Positions 16,321-24,175 are shown, numbered from the stretch's first letter. The stretch: 45,919 nucleotides of DNA from Chthonomonadaceae bacterium (GCA_016788345.1 JAEURO010000002.1:1-45919); one strand, 5' to 3'. Numbers and translations are program-made. Notes: generated from the sequence alone by a model not told the origin.

Positions 16321-16502
16321 TTTTGCAGAGCGACCGACAGTTGCGGAGGGACACTGGAGAACCCCGCCACAGTTCTCCTGGCGACGATGGGCCGTCGAAG
16401 CCGGACGTCACAAGACCGGGCCTGCCAGATGAACTCTTGAAGAGGATGAAGAAAGTCGACCCTGACCAAGCCAAGAAGTATCGACAGCGGTCTGGGCAAT
16501 GA
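16317..16502 (+). CDS. UBact, Pup-like ubiquitin-like protein modifier
   Basis: A 61-residue, highly charged, Pro/Gly-rich protein predicted to be largely disordered. It has no Cys or Trp. The first half (DTGEPRHSSPGDDGPSKPD) is spacer-like. The C-terminal third is a helix, LPDELLKRMKKVDPDQ, followed by the modifier tail KKYRQRSGQ. Ending in (Y)RQRSG plus Glu/Gln, instead of Pup's Gly-Gly-Glu/Gln, is the mark of UBact. The terminal Gln61 would need deamidation to Glu by Dop before ligation to lysines. The ATG overlaps the dop stop and the TGA overlaps the prcB ATG, which strongly supports translation of this short frame. The role as a proteasome-targeting tag is inferred from Pup. Confidence 0.9.
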   Translation: MILQSDRQLRRDTGEPRHSSPGDDGPSKPDVTRPGLPDELLKRMKKVDPDQAKKYRQRSGQ

Positions 16503-17227
16503 AGGTGCCTCTCTCGCAAGATTTTTCTCGGCTGGTCGAGTTTTCACCTGTTTCTTCGCCGGAGCAGACAGTCCACGGCACAACAGTTTTGGCGACTAGG
16601 TTTGACAAGGGCGTTGCGGTCATTGCCGACCGGCGAGCGACGATGGGCAATCTCATTATGTATGAGCATGCGGAAAAGATCTTACCGCTCGACAAAACTA
16701 CGCTTGTGGCGGTGAGCGGCGCATATGCCAAATCTATAGAGACCGGGCGCTATTTGCGTCACGCGTTTAAGTACTACGAAAGGCTGAACTTGGTGGAGAT
16801 TTCGACTGAGGGCAAACTAACAGAAATTTCCCGCGCACTCCAGGCCAATATGGCGGTGAGCGCTGATGGAAACGGAGTGTTCCTTCCAATTGCCGCGTCG
16901 TACGATCCACGCTCAAAGGCGTTTGGCGTATATTTCTTTGATTTGGCCGGAGCTCGGTTCCAGAGCTCTGGATATGCCTGCGCCGGGTCTGGTTCCGAAA
17001 GGATCAGGGGTGTCTTTGAATACTTGATTCGGATCAAAGGCCCATTTGAGAGCCGGCCTTTGGACGATGTGTTGTCTGACGACCTGGTCATGCTCGACAT
17101 CGCGTCTGAGCTTGATTCGGCCACAGGTGGATGGCGCAAAACCCTCCCATCGGTCTTTGTCCTAACTGAAAGCGGGTACACCGAGTACGAACAGAAGGAA
17201 CTGAGTCGTCTTGTCGCAAAACTGTGA
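16499..17227 (+). CDS. prcB: 20S proteasome beta subunit
   Basis: 242 residues, an Ntn-hydrolase of the bacterial 20S core. A 27-residue propeptide ends HG, and Thr28 of HGTTVLATRFDKGVAVIADRRATMGN is the predicted nucleophile (Thr1). The catalytic partners are in register: Asp44 (Asp17), Arg46 (Arg19) and Lys60 (Lys33, in HAEKI). The C-terminal SGYACAGSGSERI and DSATGG match actinobacterial PrcB. It should degrade proteins fed by an ATPase ring, here probably those tagged with UBact. The start overlaps the UBact stop by 4 bases. The gene for the alpha subunit is not adjacent, since the next gene is an HD protein, so PrcA must be elsewhere or absent. Confidence 0.93.
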   Translation: MKVPLSQDFSRLVEFSPVSSPEQTVHGTTVLATRFDKGVAVIADRRATMGNLIMYEHAEKILPLDKTTLVAVSGAYAKSIETGRYLRHAFKYYERLNLVEISTEGKLTEISRALQANMAVSADGNGVFLPIAASYDPRSKAFGVYFFDLAGARFQSSGYACAGSGSERIRGVFEYLIRIKGPFESRPLDDVLSDDLVMLDIASELDSATGGWRKTLPSVFVLTESGYTEYEQKELSRLVAKL

Positions 17228-17248
17228 CGGTCGAAGTAAGATCAAACT

Positions 17249-17938
17249 ATGTCAGTCACAAGTGGTCGATCGCCGCGCCCAGTTGTCTTAAGGGACATCA
17301 AGGGCAGCCCCAAGGTCAGATCGTTGATCGATGGTGCCAACGACATGATGAAGGCGATGGGTTATACCGAGCACGGCCATCGGCACGTAGAGGTTGTTGC
17401 AGGGATAACCCGGTACATCTTGGAGAAACTGGAGTCTCCAGACCGGTACGTGGAACTGTCTATGATCGCGGCCCACTTGCACGACATTGGCAATGTCATC
17501 AACAGGATCGACCACCCTTTGACGGGGGCGAACTTGGCCTACCAACTCCTTAACGAGCTTGGAATGCCAGTGCCTGAGATTTCACTAATTCTGGGTGCGA
17601 TCGGCAACCATGAGGAGCTTGCAGGAGCGCCGATCAGTTTAATGGGGGCGGCCGTCATCATTGCAGACAAGAGCGACGTCCATCGAACTAGGGTACAGAA
17701 CCCGATCCTGGAAACTTTCGACATCCATGACCGGGTGAATTACGCTGTCACAAAGAGCCGGGTCGACATGGACACAACGACAAAGACGATCGCTTTGAAG
17801 CTTGATATCGACCAGACGTTCGCCACGGTGATGGAGTACTTCGAAATCTTTCTGTCGCGAATGGTGATGTGCAGAAAGGCAGCTCAGTTTTTTGGCTACA
17901 GATTCACCCTAGAAGCCAATGGAACGCACCTGGAGTGA
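17249..17938 (+). CDS. HD-domain phosphohydrolase-like protein
   Basis: 229 residues with the HD metal-site pattern: HGHRHV (His46), HLHDIGN (His78-Asp79), a middle His in GAIGNHEEL, and a late Asp140 in IIADKSDVHRTRV. HD proteins hydrolyse phosphomonoesters, phosphodiesters or nucleotides; the substrate is unknown. The C-terminal ~75 residues (KTIALKLDIDQTFATVMEYFEIFLSRMVMCRKAAQFFGYRFTLEANG) form an additional beta-alpha domain. The ATG is 21 bases after prcB on the same strand, so it is probably the last gene of the UBact operon. Convergent with the nucleotidyltransferase gene, 9 bases apart. Confidence 0.78.
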   Translation: MSVTSGRSPRPVVLRDIKGSPKVRSLIDGANDMMKAMGYTEHGHRHVEVVAGITRYILEKLESPDRYVELSMIAAHLHDIGNVINRIDHPLTGANLAYQLLNELGMPVPEISLILGAIGNHEELAGAPISLMGAAVIIADKSDVHRTRVQNPILETFDIHDRVNYAVTKSRVDMDTTTKTIALKLDIDQTFATVMEYFEIFLSRMVMCRKAAQFFGYRFTLEANGTHLE

Positions 17939-17947
17939 CTTCCCTCC

Positions 17948-18664
17948 TCAATTTGGCAGCGACCTGTACTGTTCAGCAGTATCAATGTCTGCCGCTATGT
18001 CTGGGCAAGGCGTGACGATTGCAGACACGTTGAGCCCAATGATCCGGCCAACAGCCTTTTCCAGGTATGTCAGATTAAGCGTACTTGGAATAAGTCGAGA
18101 CATGAGAAACCTCCCTAAGACACCTGGGCCGACTAGCTTGGCCAGTTTGGTTGGACTTTTGCGCTTTTGATAGGCATCTTCAAGCAAGGGTAGGGCGCGC
18201 CTCATTGCTTCAGTGTCCAAGAGGGCGATGTTCCCTCCTGTGAACTTACCTTCGCGAAGTGTGATTGAGGTCCTCTTCATGCCAGGGTAGCTTGCCTCAC
18301 AAAGTCGCGTTTCGACTATCGGGTAGTTGACCGCGGCGCCGGGCTTACAAAGCGATAAGAACTTCTGGATGCTCTCTTGGTCCAGGAAGGGCAGGTCGGC
18401 TGTCACTTGAAGGTAGGTCGGGGCTGTGACTGCTCCGAGCCCGTTCCTCAGACTGTCTATGAATTTTTCACCAGCCGGTACTTGGTTGAGACCTTCGAGT
18501 TTGGGGCCGCCGACTAACACGGCGCGTCCCATACCAGCGACAGCATCCAGAGCGATTTGGACCATGGATTTCCCCCGGAACTCCAACTCAGACCTGAAAT
18601 CTTTTCCAGACATTTCCCTCAACTCTTCGCTGCAGCGCCCTCCGGCTAGAATCACGATGTCCAT
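17948..18664 (-). CDS. MobA-like nucleotidyltransferase-fold protein
   Basis: From ATG 18664 (MDIVILAGGRC...) the protein has 238 residues with an NTP-transferase fold: LAGG at the nucleotide site, RGKSMVQIALDAV, and VTADLPFLDQESI as the metal-binding D-x-P motif typical of MobA/IspD-like enzymes. The usual LAGGxSxRMGxxK loop is altered (GGRCSEELREMSGKDFRSEL), so activity is uncertain. The C-terminal third is a helical extension ending DIDTAEQYRSL, as in many NTP-transferase proteins of the MobA type. It overlaps the end of ispE by 13 bases. Its substrate is not evident. Confidence 0.7.
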   Translation of the reverse strand: MDIVILAGGRCSEELREMSGKDFRSELEFRGKSMVQIALDAVAGMGRAVLVGGPKLEGLNQVPAGEKFIDSLRNGLGAVTAPTYLQVTADLPFLDQESIQKFLSLCKPGAAVNYPIVETRLCEASYPGMKRTSITLREGKFTGGNIALLDTEAMRRALPLLEDAYQKRKSPTKLAKLVGPGVLGRFLMSRLIPSTLNLTYLEKAVGRIIGLNVSAIVTPCPDIAADIDTAEQYRSLPN

Positions 18665-19473
18665 AGAGATTGCTCCCGAGTGATGGTCATGCACTTGATC
18701 AGTTTGTACGGTCCATTCAACCCTTCAAGTTCTTCTGTTTCTGCATGGCCTTGGGTGGCGGCGTCTGGTGGCATGACTCCGAAAGCCGCGGACCCTGAGC
18801 CAGAGAGAGACGCGAAAGTCGCCCCATTCTTGTAGAGCCAATCGACGGCCCAAGCTGATTCGGGTGGAGCTACAGTGAGAAAATCGTTCGGGCCATGAAA
18901 GGGATTTGGTGGAATCTCGAAAAGGGCGCGGGGGCTAGAATCGAGTGCCCTATAGGCTACAGCGGTCGACACGCCAACGGGCGGGACTAGGATCCAAATG
19001 GACTGTCGCGGTTCGTCTGGGATTGGTTGCAAGGCCTCACCATAGCCCTCTGCCAAGGCAAGTCCTCCTGTCAAGAAGAAAGGAACATCTGCACCGATGG
19101 CACAGGCAATTTCGTGCGCTTCTCTGTCTCCCAATTGGCCGCGCGAAAGCTTCATGGCCGCCCGGAGCATCCCTGCCGCGTCGGAGCTTCCACCACCAAG
19201 CCCGGCTTGAGAGGGAATGGCTTTTGACAGCGTGACGGCGAGCTTTGGTAGGGACACATGTTCCAAGACGAGCCTCCAAGCTTTGGTCACGGTGTTATCT
19301 TTTGGGACAGAGGGGTCGTTGCACGTGAACTCGTCCTGCTCACTGGGCTCGACTATAAGCGTGTCGCAAAGGCTGACAGCTTGAAACGCCGTCCGGATTG
19401 GATGGTAGCCTCGTCCATCTTGTTGGCCGACAGAAAGAAAGAGGTTGATCTTGGCGGGACAGGTCAGTGTCAA
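18652..19473 (-). CDS. ispE: 4-diphosphocytidyl-2-C-methyl-D-erythritol kinase
   Basis: 273 residues of the GHMP kinase family, catalysing the ATP-dependent 2-phosphorylation of CDP-methylerythritol in the non-mevalonate isoprenoid pathway. The start (MTLTCPAKINLFLSVGQQDGRGYHPIRT) is the IspE N-terminus with the catalytic Lys in PAKINL. The GHMP phosphate loop IPSQAGLGGGSSDAA lies at 86-100. The third motif ASLSGSGSAAFGV is near the C-terminus. It overlaps the upstream gene by 4 bases and the downstream nucleotidyltransferase by 13. The rest of the pathway is not in the window. Confidence 0.93.
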   Translation of the reverse strand: MTLTCPAKINLFLSVGQQDGRGYHPIRTAFQAVSLCDTLIVEPSEQDEFTCNDPSVPKDNTVTKAWRLVLEHVSLPKLAVTLSKAIPSQAGLGGGSSDAAGMLRAAMKLSRGQLGDREAHEIACAIGADVPFFLTGGLALAEGYGEALQPIPDEPRQSIWILVPPVGVSTAVAYRALDSSPRALFEIPPNPFHGPNDFLTVAPPESAWAVDWLYKNGATFASLSGSGSAAFGVMPPDAATQGHAETEELEGLNGPYKLIKCMTITREQSLWTS

Positions 19474-20303
19474 ACTGTGTCGTCCTTTCCCCTGACCAGC
19501 TCCTGCACGTGGTCCGGCAGGGGAGGCGGGCCTGCCTGGAGACCAGGGATTGTAGAGTATGTGCGCGGAAAGGGAGTGAGTTCAAGTTCGTCTAGGGCCT
19601 TATCGATGCTATCGAGTTGCATCCGGGCTTCAGTCAACGCTGCTAAGAACTCTTGGGTCGGTGACTCTGTGTCTTTTCCGACCAGCCTATAGCCCAGCAT
19701 TTTCATGCGCAGAGTGTCCAATGTGGTGGTGTAAACAGCAATTTGTGCTTCTGTCCGTTCTACACCGGCCATTACGCTCTGATAGTGCTGGCGATATTCA
19801 GCTATGTTTTTGTCCGCTAACTTATAAAGTTCTTGTGCTTGTCTATCTGGACTCATGGCTTGTCCTGTCGGCGGCTGAGCAATGAGCCATCCCTCACTGG
19901 CCACAACTTCCGTGGCAACGTTATCTGCCCGCCTCAAAGCACAATAGAGGTCGACACCTATGGCATCGATAGTCTGGGGGAGTTCCTGAAGTTCGGCAAT
20001 TCCTCGCTTAGACACTGCGCGCAATCCTTGGTGGAACCTCTTCTGCCTCTCTTGGCATGCTCGCCAAATCAATCTGAATCTTTCAGATTTGAACCTTTTT
20101 TCCTTACTACGGTCCCAGGCCGTCATGGTGCTGGCCGCGAGCAACACTGCTGACGTGACACAAAGGGGCACAATTGAAGTCCCCGATCCGCGAATCCAGG
20201 GTATTCCGATCACAGTGAGGATGGCACCGTACAAGACAATACGCCAAAACGTGAACAATTCTCTTGTGAACAAGAGTCGGTCGCGCTTCGTGATGTCGTC
20301 CAT
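19470..20303 (-). CDS. Membrane-anchored coiled-coil protein of unknown function
   Basis: 277 residues from ATG 20303, just 4 bases after gatA. Two adjacent hydrophobic segments near the N-terminus (WRIVLYGAILTVIGIPWI and SIVPLCVTSAVLLAASTMTAW) should form a membrane hairpin. The remainder is long and helical (KRFHQGLRAVSKRGIAELQELPQTIDAIG, ELYKLADKNIAEYRQHYQSVMAGVERTEAQIAVYTTTLDTLRMKMLG) and likely cytoplasmic coiled coil. It closes with a Pro-rich stretch. No family recognised. It sits between gatA and ispE in a compact operon. Confidence 0.7.
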   Translation of the reverse strand: MDDITKRDRLLFTRELFTFWRIVLYGAILTVIGIPWIRGSGTSIVPLCVTSAVLLAASTMTAWDRSKEKRFKSERFRLIWRACQERQKRFHQGLRAVSKRGIAELQELPQTIDAIGVDLYCALRRADNVATEVVASEGWLIAQPPTGQAMSPDRQAQELYKLADKNIAEYRQHYQSVMAGVERTEAQIAVYTTTLDTLRMKMLGYRLVGKDTESPTQEFLAALTEARMQLDSIDKALDELELTPFPRTYSTIPGLQAGPPPLPDHVQELVRGKDDTV

Positions 20304-20307
20304 TGAT

Positions 20308-21759
20308 TCAAATCTCCGGGGGACGTTGGCCAAGAAAATCTGCAGTCTGTTCAGCAGCATATGCAGCTTTCAACAACTTTTCGTCTGTTCCCACTGGGCC
20401 TGTCAGGCACAATCCGACCGGTAGCCCATCAGACAGTCCGCATGGCAACGAGATGCTGGGGAAACCTCCTAAGTTCGCAGGGATGGTGCAAAGATCCAGA
20501 AGCTTCAGTGCCAAGCTGTCGTGTGTATCAGAGCCTAATGGGAACGCGACAGACGGCGACGTCGGAGAGAGTACAAAGTCAAAGTCTTGGAAGACTTTCT
20601 CGAACTCTGCTACAAGGTTTGCCCTGTGCCGTTGAGCATTGACGTAGTAGTCGTCGTAATATCCTGCTGACAGCACATATGTGCCCACCATGATCCGCAG
20701 TTTGACCTCATGTCCAAACAACTGTCCACGGGTCATGGCTGTCTGGCCGACATGCCCTGGAGCTTTGACTTGTGGTCCATACCGGATACCGTCGAACCGG
20801 GCTAAATTGCTGCTGGCCTCGGCTGGCGCGATCACATAATAGGTCGAGACCCCGAACTGCAGGCTCGGCATGTCTATCGATTCAATATGGGCCCCCTCTT
20901 TTTCGAAGTCCTGGATGGACTTCTGAAACAGGCTCAGGATCCCTGGCTCCACGGCATCGCCTGTCAGCTCTCGAGGCACAGCGATCCGCAATCCAGCCAA
21001 GCTACCAGACTTCAATCCCGAGTGTTCGATTGGAGGATCGGGCCGTGAGGTCGAGTCCCTTGGGTCGTGGCCAGAGATCGCGGCCGCGATCAGCGAAGCG
21101 TCTTCTACCGACCTGGTCAGGGGCCCGATCTGGTCGAGGCTGGATCCATAGGCGACAAGTCCATACCGAGACACCCTCCCATATGTCGGTTTGAAGCCAA
21201 CGAGCCCACATAGGGCGGCAGGCATCCGAACCGATCCGCCCGTGTCTGACCCTAGTGCCACTGGAACCATTTCTGCAGAAACTGCCACGGCCGACCCGCC
21301 AGAACTGCCACCAGGCACACGCGCTGGATCCCACGGATTTCGAGAGGGGAAGAAAGCGGAGTTCTCACAAGTTGTGCCCATGGCAAATTCGTCGAGGTTA
21401 GCCTTGCCGACGATAATGGCCCCCATGGACTCGATCCGTTCGACCACGGTGGCGTCGTAGGGTGGCTGGTAGCCTTTGAGAATCCTTGACCCGCAGGTCA
21501 TGGGAAAGCCGACCGCGGAGATGTTGTCCTTGATTGCCACAGGGACTCCAGCCAAAGGCAAGTCTTCTCCCAAGTCGATCTTTCTCTGAACTTCCTCAGC
21601 TCGCTTCAGGGCAAGGTCAGGGTCGATCGACAAAAAGGCGCGGTACTGAGGATCGACAGTCAATGTGCGCTCAATGTGAGCTATAACGATTTCGGGGACT
21701 GACGCCGATTTTTTTTTGACCAGGGAGACGAGGTCGGCTGCGCTTAGCCGGGTCAGCAC
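20308..21759 (-). CDS. gatA: Glutamyl-tRNA(Gln) amidotransferase subunit A
   Basis: 483 residues from the GTG at 21759, chosen because the protein then starts VLTRLSAADLV, the family N-terminus, and the gene lies 4 bases after gatC. The amidase Ser-cisSer-Lys triad is complete: Lys77 in VAIKDN, Ser152 in PGGSSGGSA, and Ser176 in SDTGGSVRMPA. GatA releases ammonia from Gln for GatB to convert Glu-tRNA(Gln) (or Asp-tRNA(Asn)) to the amide form. Other landmarks are GKANLDEFAMGTT and GFKPTYGRVSRYGLVAY. GatB is not in this window. Confidence 0.96.
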   Translation of the reverse strand: MLTRLSAADLVSLVKKKSASVPEIVIAHIERTLTVDPQYRAFLSIDPDLALKRAEEVQRKIDLGEDLPLAGVPVAIKDNISAVGFPMTCGSRILKGYQPPYDATVVERIESMGAIIVGKANLDEFAMGTTCENSAFFPSRNPWDPARVPGGSSGGSAVAVSAEMVPVALGSDTGGSVRMPAALCGLVGFKPTYGRVSRYGLVAYGSSLDQIGPLTRSVEDASLIAAAISGHDPRDSTSRPDPPIEHSGLKSGSLAGLRIAVPRELTGDAVEPGILSLFQKSIQDFEKEGAHIESIDMPSLQFGVSTYYVIAPAEASSNLARFDGIRYGPQVKAPGHVGQTAMTRGQLFGHEVKLRIMVGTYVLSAGYYDDYYVNAQRHRANLVAEFEKVFQDFDFVLSPTSPSVAFPLGSDTHDSLALKLLDLCTIPANLGGFPSISLPCGLSDGLPVGLCLTGPVGTDEKLLKAAYAAEQTADFLGQRPPEI

Positions 21760-21763
21760 GGAT

Positions 21764-22054
21764 TTAATCCTCGATGATCGTTGGTGCGATGAAGAGGCCG
21801 GCTTTCGTGACGGCCGCGTTTCGAAGGCTCGCGGTTGGGCTGAACCCGCTCTTAGGGGCATCCACGGCCCACACATTGAACAGGTCGATCAAGTGTGGCT
21901 GGTTGGCCAACCCTTCAAGTGAGTGGGCCTGCAAGTCGTGGAAATAACCCAACAAGGCATTTAGCTCGCCTTGAAAAGCCGCTAACTCCACATCGTCCAG
22001 CTCGAGTCGCGCAAGTTGGGCGACGTGCCGGACCTCGTCCATTGAAATCGACAT
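21764..22054 (-). CDS. gatC: Glutamyl-tRNA(Gln) amidotransferase subunit C
   Basis: 96 residues from ATG 22054: MSISMDEVRHVAQLARLELDDVELAAF matches the conserved GatC opening (V-x-x-x-A-x-L-A-R-L-x-L-x-x-x-E). It closes around GatA and stabilises the GatCAB complex. The gene is first in a leftward operon gatC-gatA-unknown-ispE-nucleotidyltransferase. The region 22055-22127 between it and the divergent DUF255 gene must hold its promoter. A second ATG four codons in (MDEV) is also possible. Confidence 0.93.
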   Translation of the reverse strand: MSISMDEVRHVAQLARLELDDVELAAFQGELNALLGYFHDLQAHSLEGLANQPHLIDLFNVWAVDAPKSGFSPTASLRNAAVTKAGLFIAPTIIED

Positions 22055-22127
22055 GTGAGGTTCATTATGGGAGGTCCATGGCGACCGAAGGGGGGCCCGC
22101 TGGCAAAACACGGGCATAATCACGGGC

Positions 22128-24134
22128 ATGCCCTCGCGGAGGATTCGGCGAAGCTACCCAGGAGTCGTAGGGACGGTCGTCAGTCTTGCGGCAATTTTTG
22201 GTTTCGCCTCGGCTGTCCGCCCCTACATTCCCCCCGCAGAGCCCAACGCAGTCAGCTTAGACCGAGGCGACTTCATGAAGGCAGCGGCACGGCAAAGCGT
22301 CAAATGGCGCACGCTTGGAGACGACCCGTTTGCCGAAGCAAAGCGCGAAGACAAGCTGCTGTTCCTCACCGTTGGCCTGGGATGGAACTGGAACGCCAGG
22401 CAAATCGACAAGAATGTTTTTACTGACCCAGAGATCGCCGAGCGTCTCAATAGGGAATTCATCCCAGTCCGTATTGACGCTTCTTTGAATCCAGAATGGC
22501 TCCAAGGCCCATTTCCACTGTCAACCGCCACGAGCGGAGTGGATCCGGGTTTTTACATTCTCGTGACGTCGCCAGACGGCACACTACTTGGCTGGCTAGG
22601 CCGATCAGGTGCGTTTCAACGGCTCGATTCTCCAGCAATTTTGGGATTGCTCTATGCCTCCCGGCGGGAAAGTTTAGCCGGGGCAGGAGAGCGAAAATCT
22701 GACATGGAGCTTCAGACAAACTTGGAGCAAGACTTTCTCTTAGGATCGTCTATCCCGGGGCCAACGAGTCTCGAATCCTATGTTGCCAGGGTCGTAACGC
22801 GGTCGAAACAGCCAGAACCTTTTGAGGCCAACGGGTGGACCGCGTGGCGGGTTTGGGATTGGAGGGCACTGGTCCACTCAGGACACCTCGAAGAAGCGGC
22901 AAGCGGACTCAAGAAGCTGTTTGAGTCTGGAATGGTCGATTGGCTGCACGGTAGCGTTTCACGGGTGGCTAGTGAGCCGAAGCGACGTGCGGTCAAGTTT
23001 GAATCGACGATCCAAGAAAATGCGGAACTATGCGCCGTTTTGGCCCTAATTTCTAGGCATCCTGGACATGAAGACTGGGCCAAACTCGCCCGGTTCCTTC
23101 TCGTTTCGACCCTCTCCCGTTTGTTGCTGCCTGGCCCATATTGGTCCGCCGCATACAGTGAGACATCAGAAACAGGCCGGGCCATTGGACTGACTGTCCG
23201 CCCCAACACGCTCCGCAAGGAAGTGACCGGTCCTGATCAAACTTGGATGGTTTTGAATCTGGGGCTCGACCCCGCAAAAAACCCTGCAATGACCCCGATT
23301 GTGACAGACCTCGACTCCGCACTAAAACGGTGGGGCGATTACGAAAACGCATGGTCGAAACTCCGGAAACTTGCTGGTAACTGGAACCCAGAATTGGGCG
23401 GGAACGACCTCTTGGAGCCGGCCGCCTTTGCTCTGGCAAGGTTGACCGAAGCCGCTCGAATGCTCAACGACGCAGGGTCTGTGGAACGGTGTAGGGCAGT
23501 GTACGCTTCCTTGGCCACTTATGTCTCCGGCGGGTCTGTTGTTAGGTCGCTCGACAACTCTCCAGGCGTCACTACGACGTTTGGTGACTATATGTCCTAT
23601 TGCGATGCTTCTCTACAAATCTACCTTTCGACCGGAGACCTTGGTGCGTTTCAATCTGGTTTGAGTGTGCTGCAGCGCGCCCAAACGCTGTTCCTAGATA
23701 AGAAGACCGGGATCATCAGAATTGTCTCTGAGGGCCGGGGACTTACGGAAACTCCCTGGACAAGCATGCCGAATGTAACAGATGTTGCGGGCCGGTCCTC
23801 GGTCGCGACATACATCGACGTCACGACTGCCTATGGGACTCTTATGGCTGACAAGGACTTAGGGCGAGGCCTGCTCAGCGACGCCAAGCAAGCCTCGACA
23901 AAATTTGGCGCGCTCTCGACCGACATGACGTTTAGCTTGGGCTCTCTGACATGTTCGATCCTAAGGGCTAACGGTGGTCGTGCCACGATTGTCACCGGGC
24001 CCGATGCTGTGCGCAGGGCAGCTGACATAGAAATCTTCCAGACAGCTTATCCGGCCGTGGGATCGCTGCGAAAAGACTTGCAGGCCATAGGGAATGGACT
24101 CCATTTGACGGTGAATGGGGCCATTTCTCGATAA
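22128..24134 (+). CDS. DUF255/YyaL-like protein lacking the thioredoxin cysteines
   Basis: 668 residues. A single N-terminal hydrophobic segment (VVGTVVSLAAIFGFASA) implies membrane anchoring or export. Residues 60-118 match the N-terminal thioredoxin-like part of the DUF255 (YyaL/SPATA20) family: KWRTLGDDPFAEAKREDKLLFLTVG then FTDPEIAERLNREFIPVRIDA. Where relatives have the CHWCH motif, this protein has GLGWNWNAR (84-91), so the redox pair is gone. The rest is a helical-barrel-like region similar to six-hairpin glycosidase folds (AAFALARLTEAARMLNDAGSVERCRAVYASLATYV). Function unknown in the family. It is divergent from gatC and upstream of recA. Confidence 0.66.
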   Translation: MPSRRIRRSYPGVVGTVVSLAAIFGFASAVRPYIPPAEPNAVSLDRGDFMKAAARQSVKWRTLGDDPFAEAKREDKLLFLTVGLGWNWNARQIDKNVFTDPEIAERLNREFIPVRIDASLNPEWLQGPFPLSTATSGVDPGFYILVTSPDGTLLGWLGRSGAFQRLDSPAILGLLYASRRESLAGAGERKSDMELQTNLEQDFLLGSSIPGPTSLESYVARVVTRSKQPEPFEANGWTAWRVWDWRALVHSGHLEEAASGLKKLFESGMVDWLHGSVSRVASEPKRRAVKFESTIQENAELCAVLALISRHPGHEDWAKLARFLLVSTLSRLLLPGPYWSAAYSETSETGRAIGLTVRPNTLRKEVTGPDQTWMVLNLGLDPAKNPAMTPIVTDLDSALKRWGDYENAWSKLRKLAGNWNPELGGNDLLEPAAFALARLTEAARMLNDAGSVERCRAVYASLATYVSGGSVVRSLDNSPGVTTTFGDYMSYCDASLQIYLSTGDLGAFQSGLSVLQRAQTLFLDKKTGIIRIVSEGRGLTETPWTSMPNVTDVAGRSSVATYIDVTTAYGTLMADKDLGRGLLSDAKQASTKFGALSTDMTFSLGSLTCSILRANGGRATIVTGPDAVRRAADIEIFQTAYPAVGSLRKDLQAIGNGLHLTVNGAISR

Positions 24135-24148
24135 TCTTTCACCGGGCC

Positions 24149-24175
24149 TTGCTTTTTGTGTCTATCGTGTAGTAT
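24149..24175 (+). promoter_or_regulatory. Candidate recA promoter
   Basis: TTGCTT at 24149-24154 and TAGTAT at 24170-24175, 15 bases apart, resemble sigma-70 -35 and -10 elements in the 76-base gap before recA. A Shine-Dalgarno-like GAGGAG follows at 24193-24198, 12 bases before the ATG. I do not see a GAAC-N4-GTTC or CTG-N10-CAG type LexA box here, but the LexA site of this lineage is not known to me. Confidence 0.35.
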
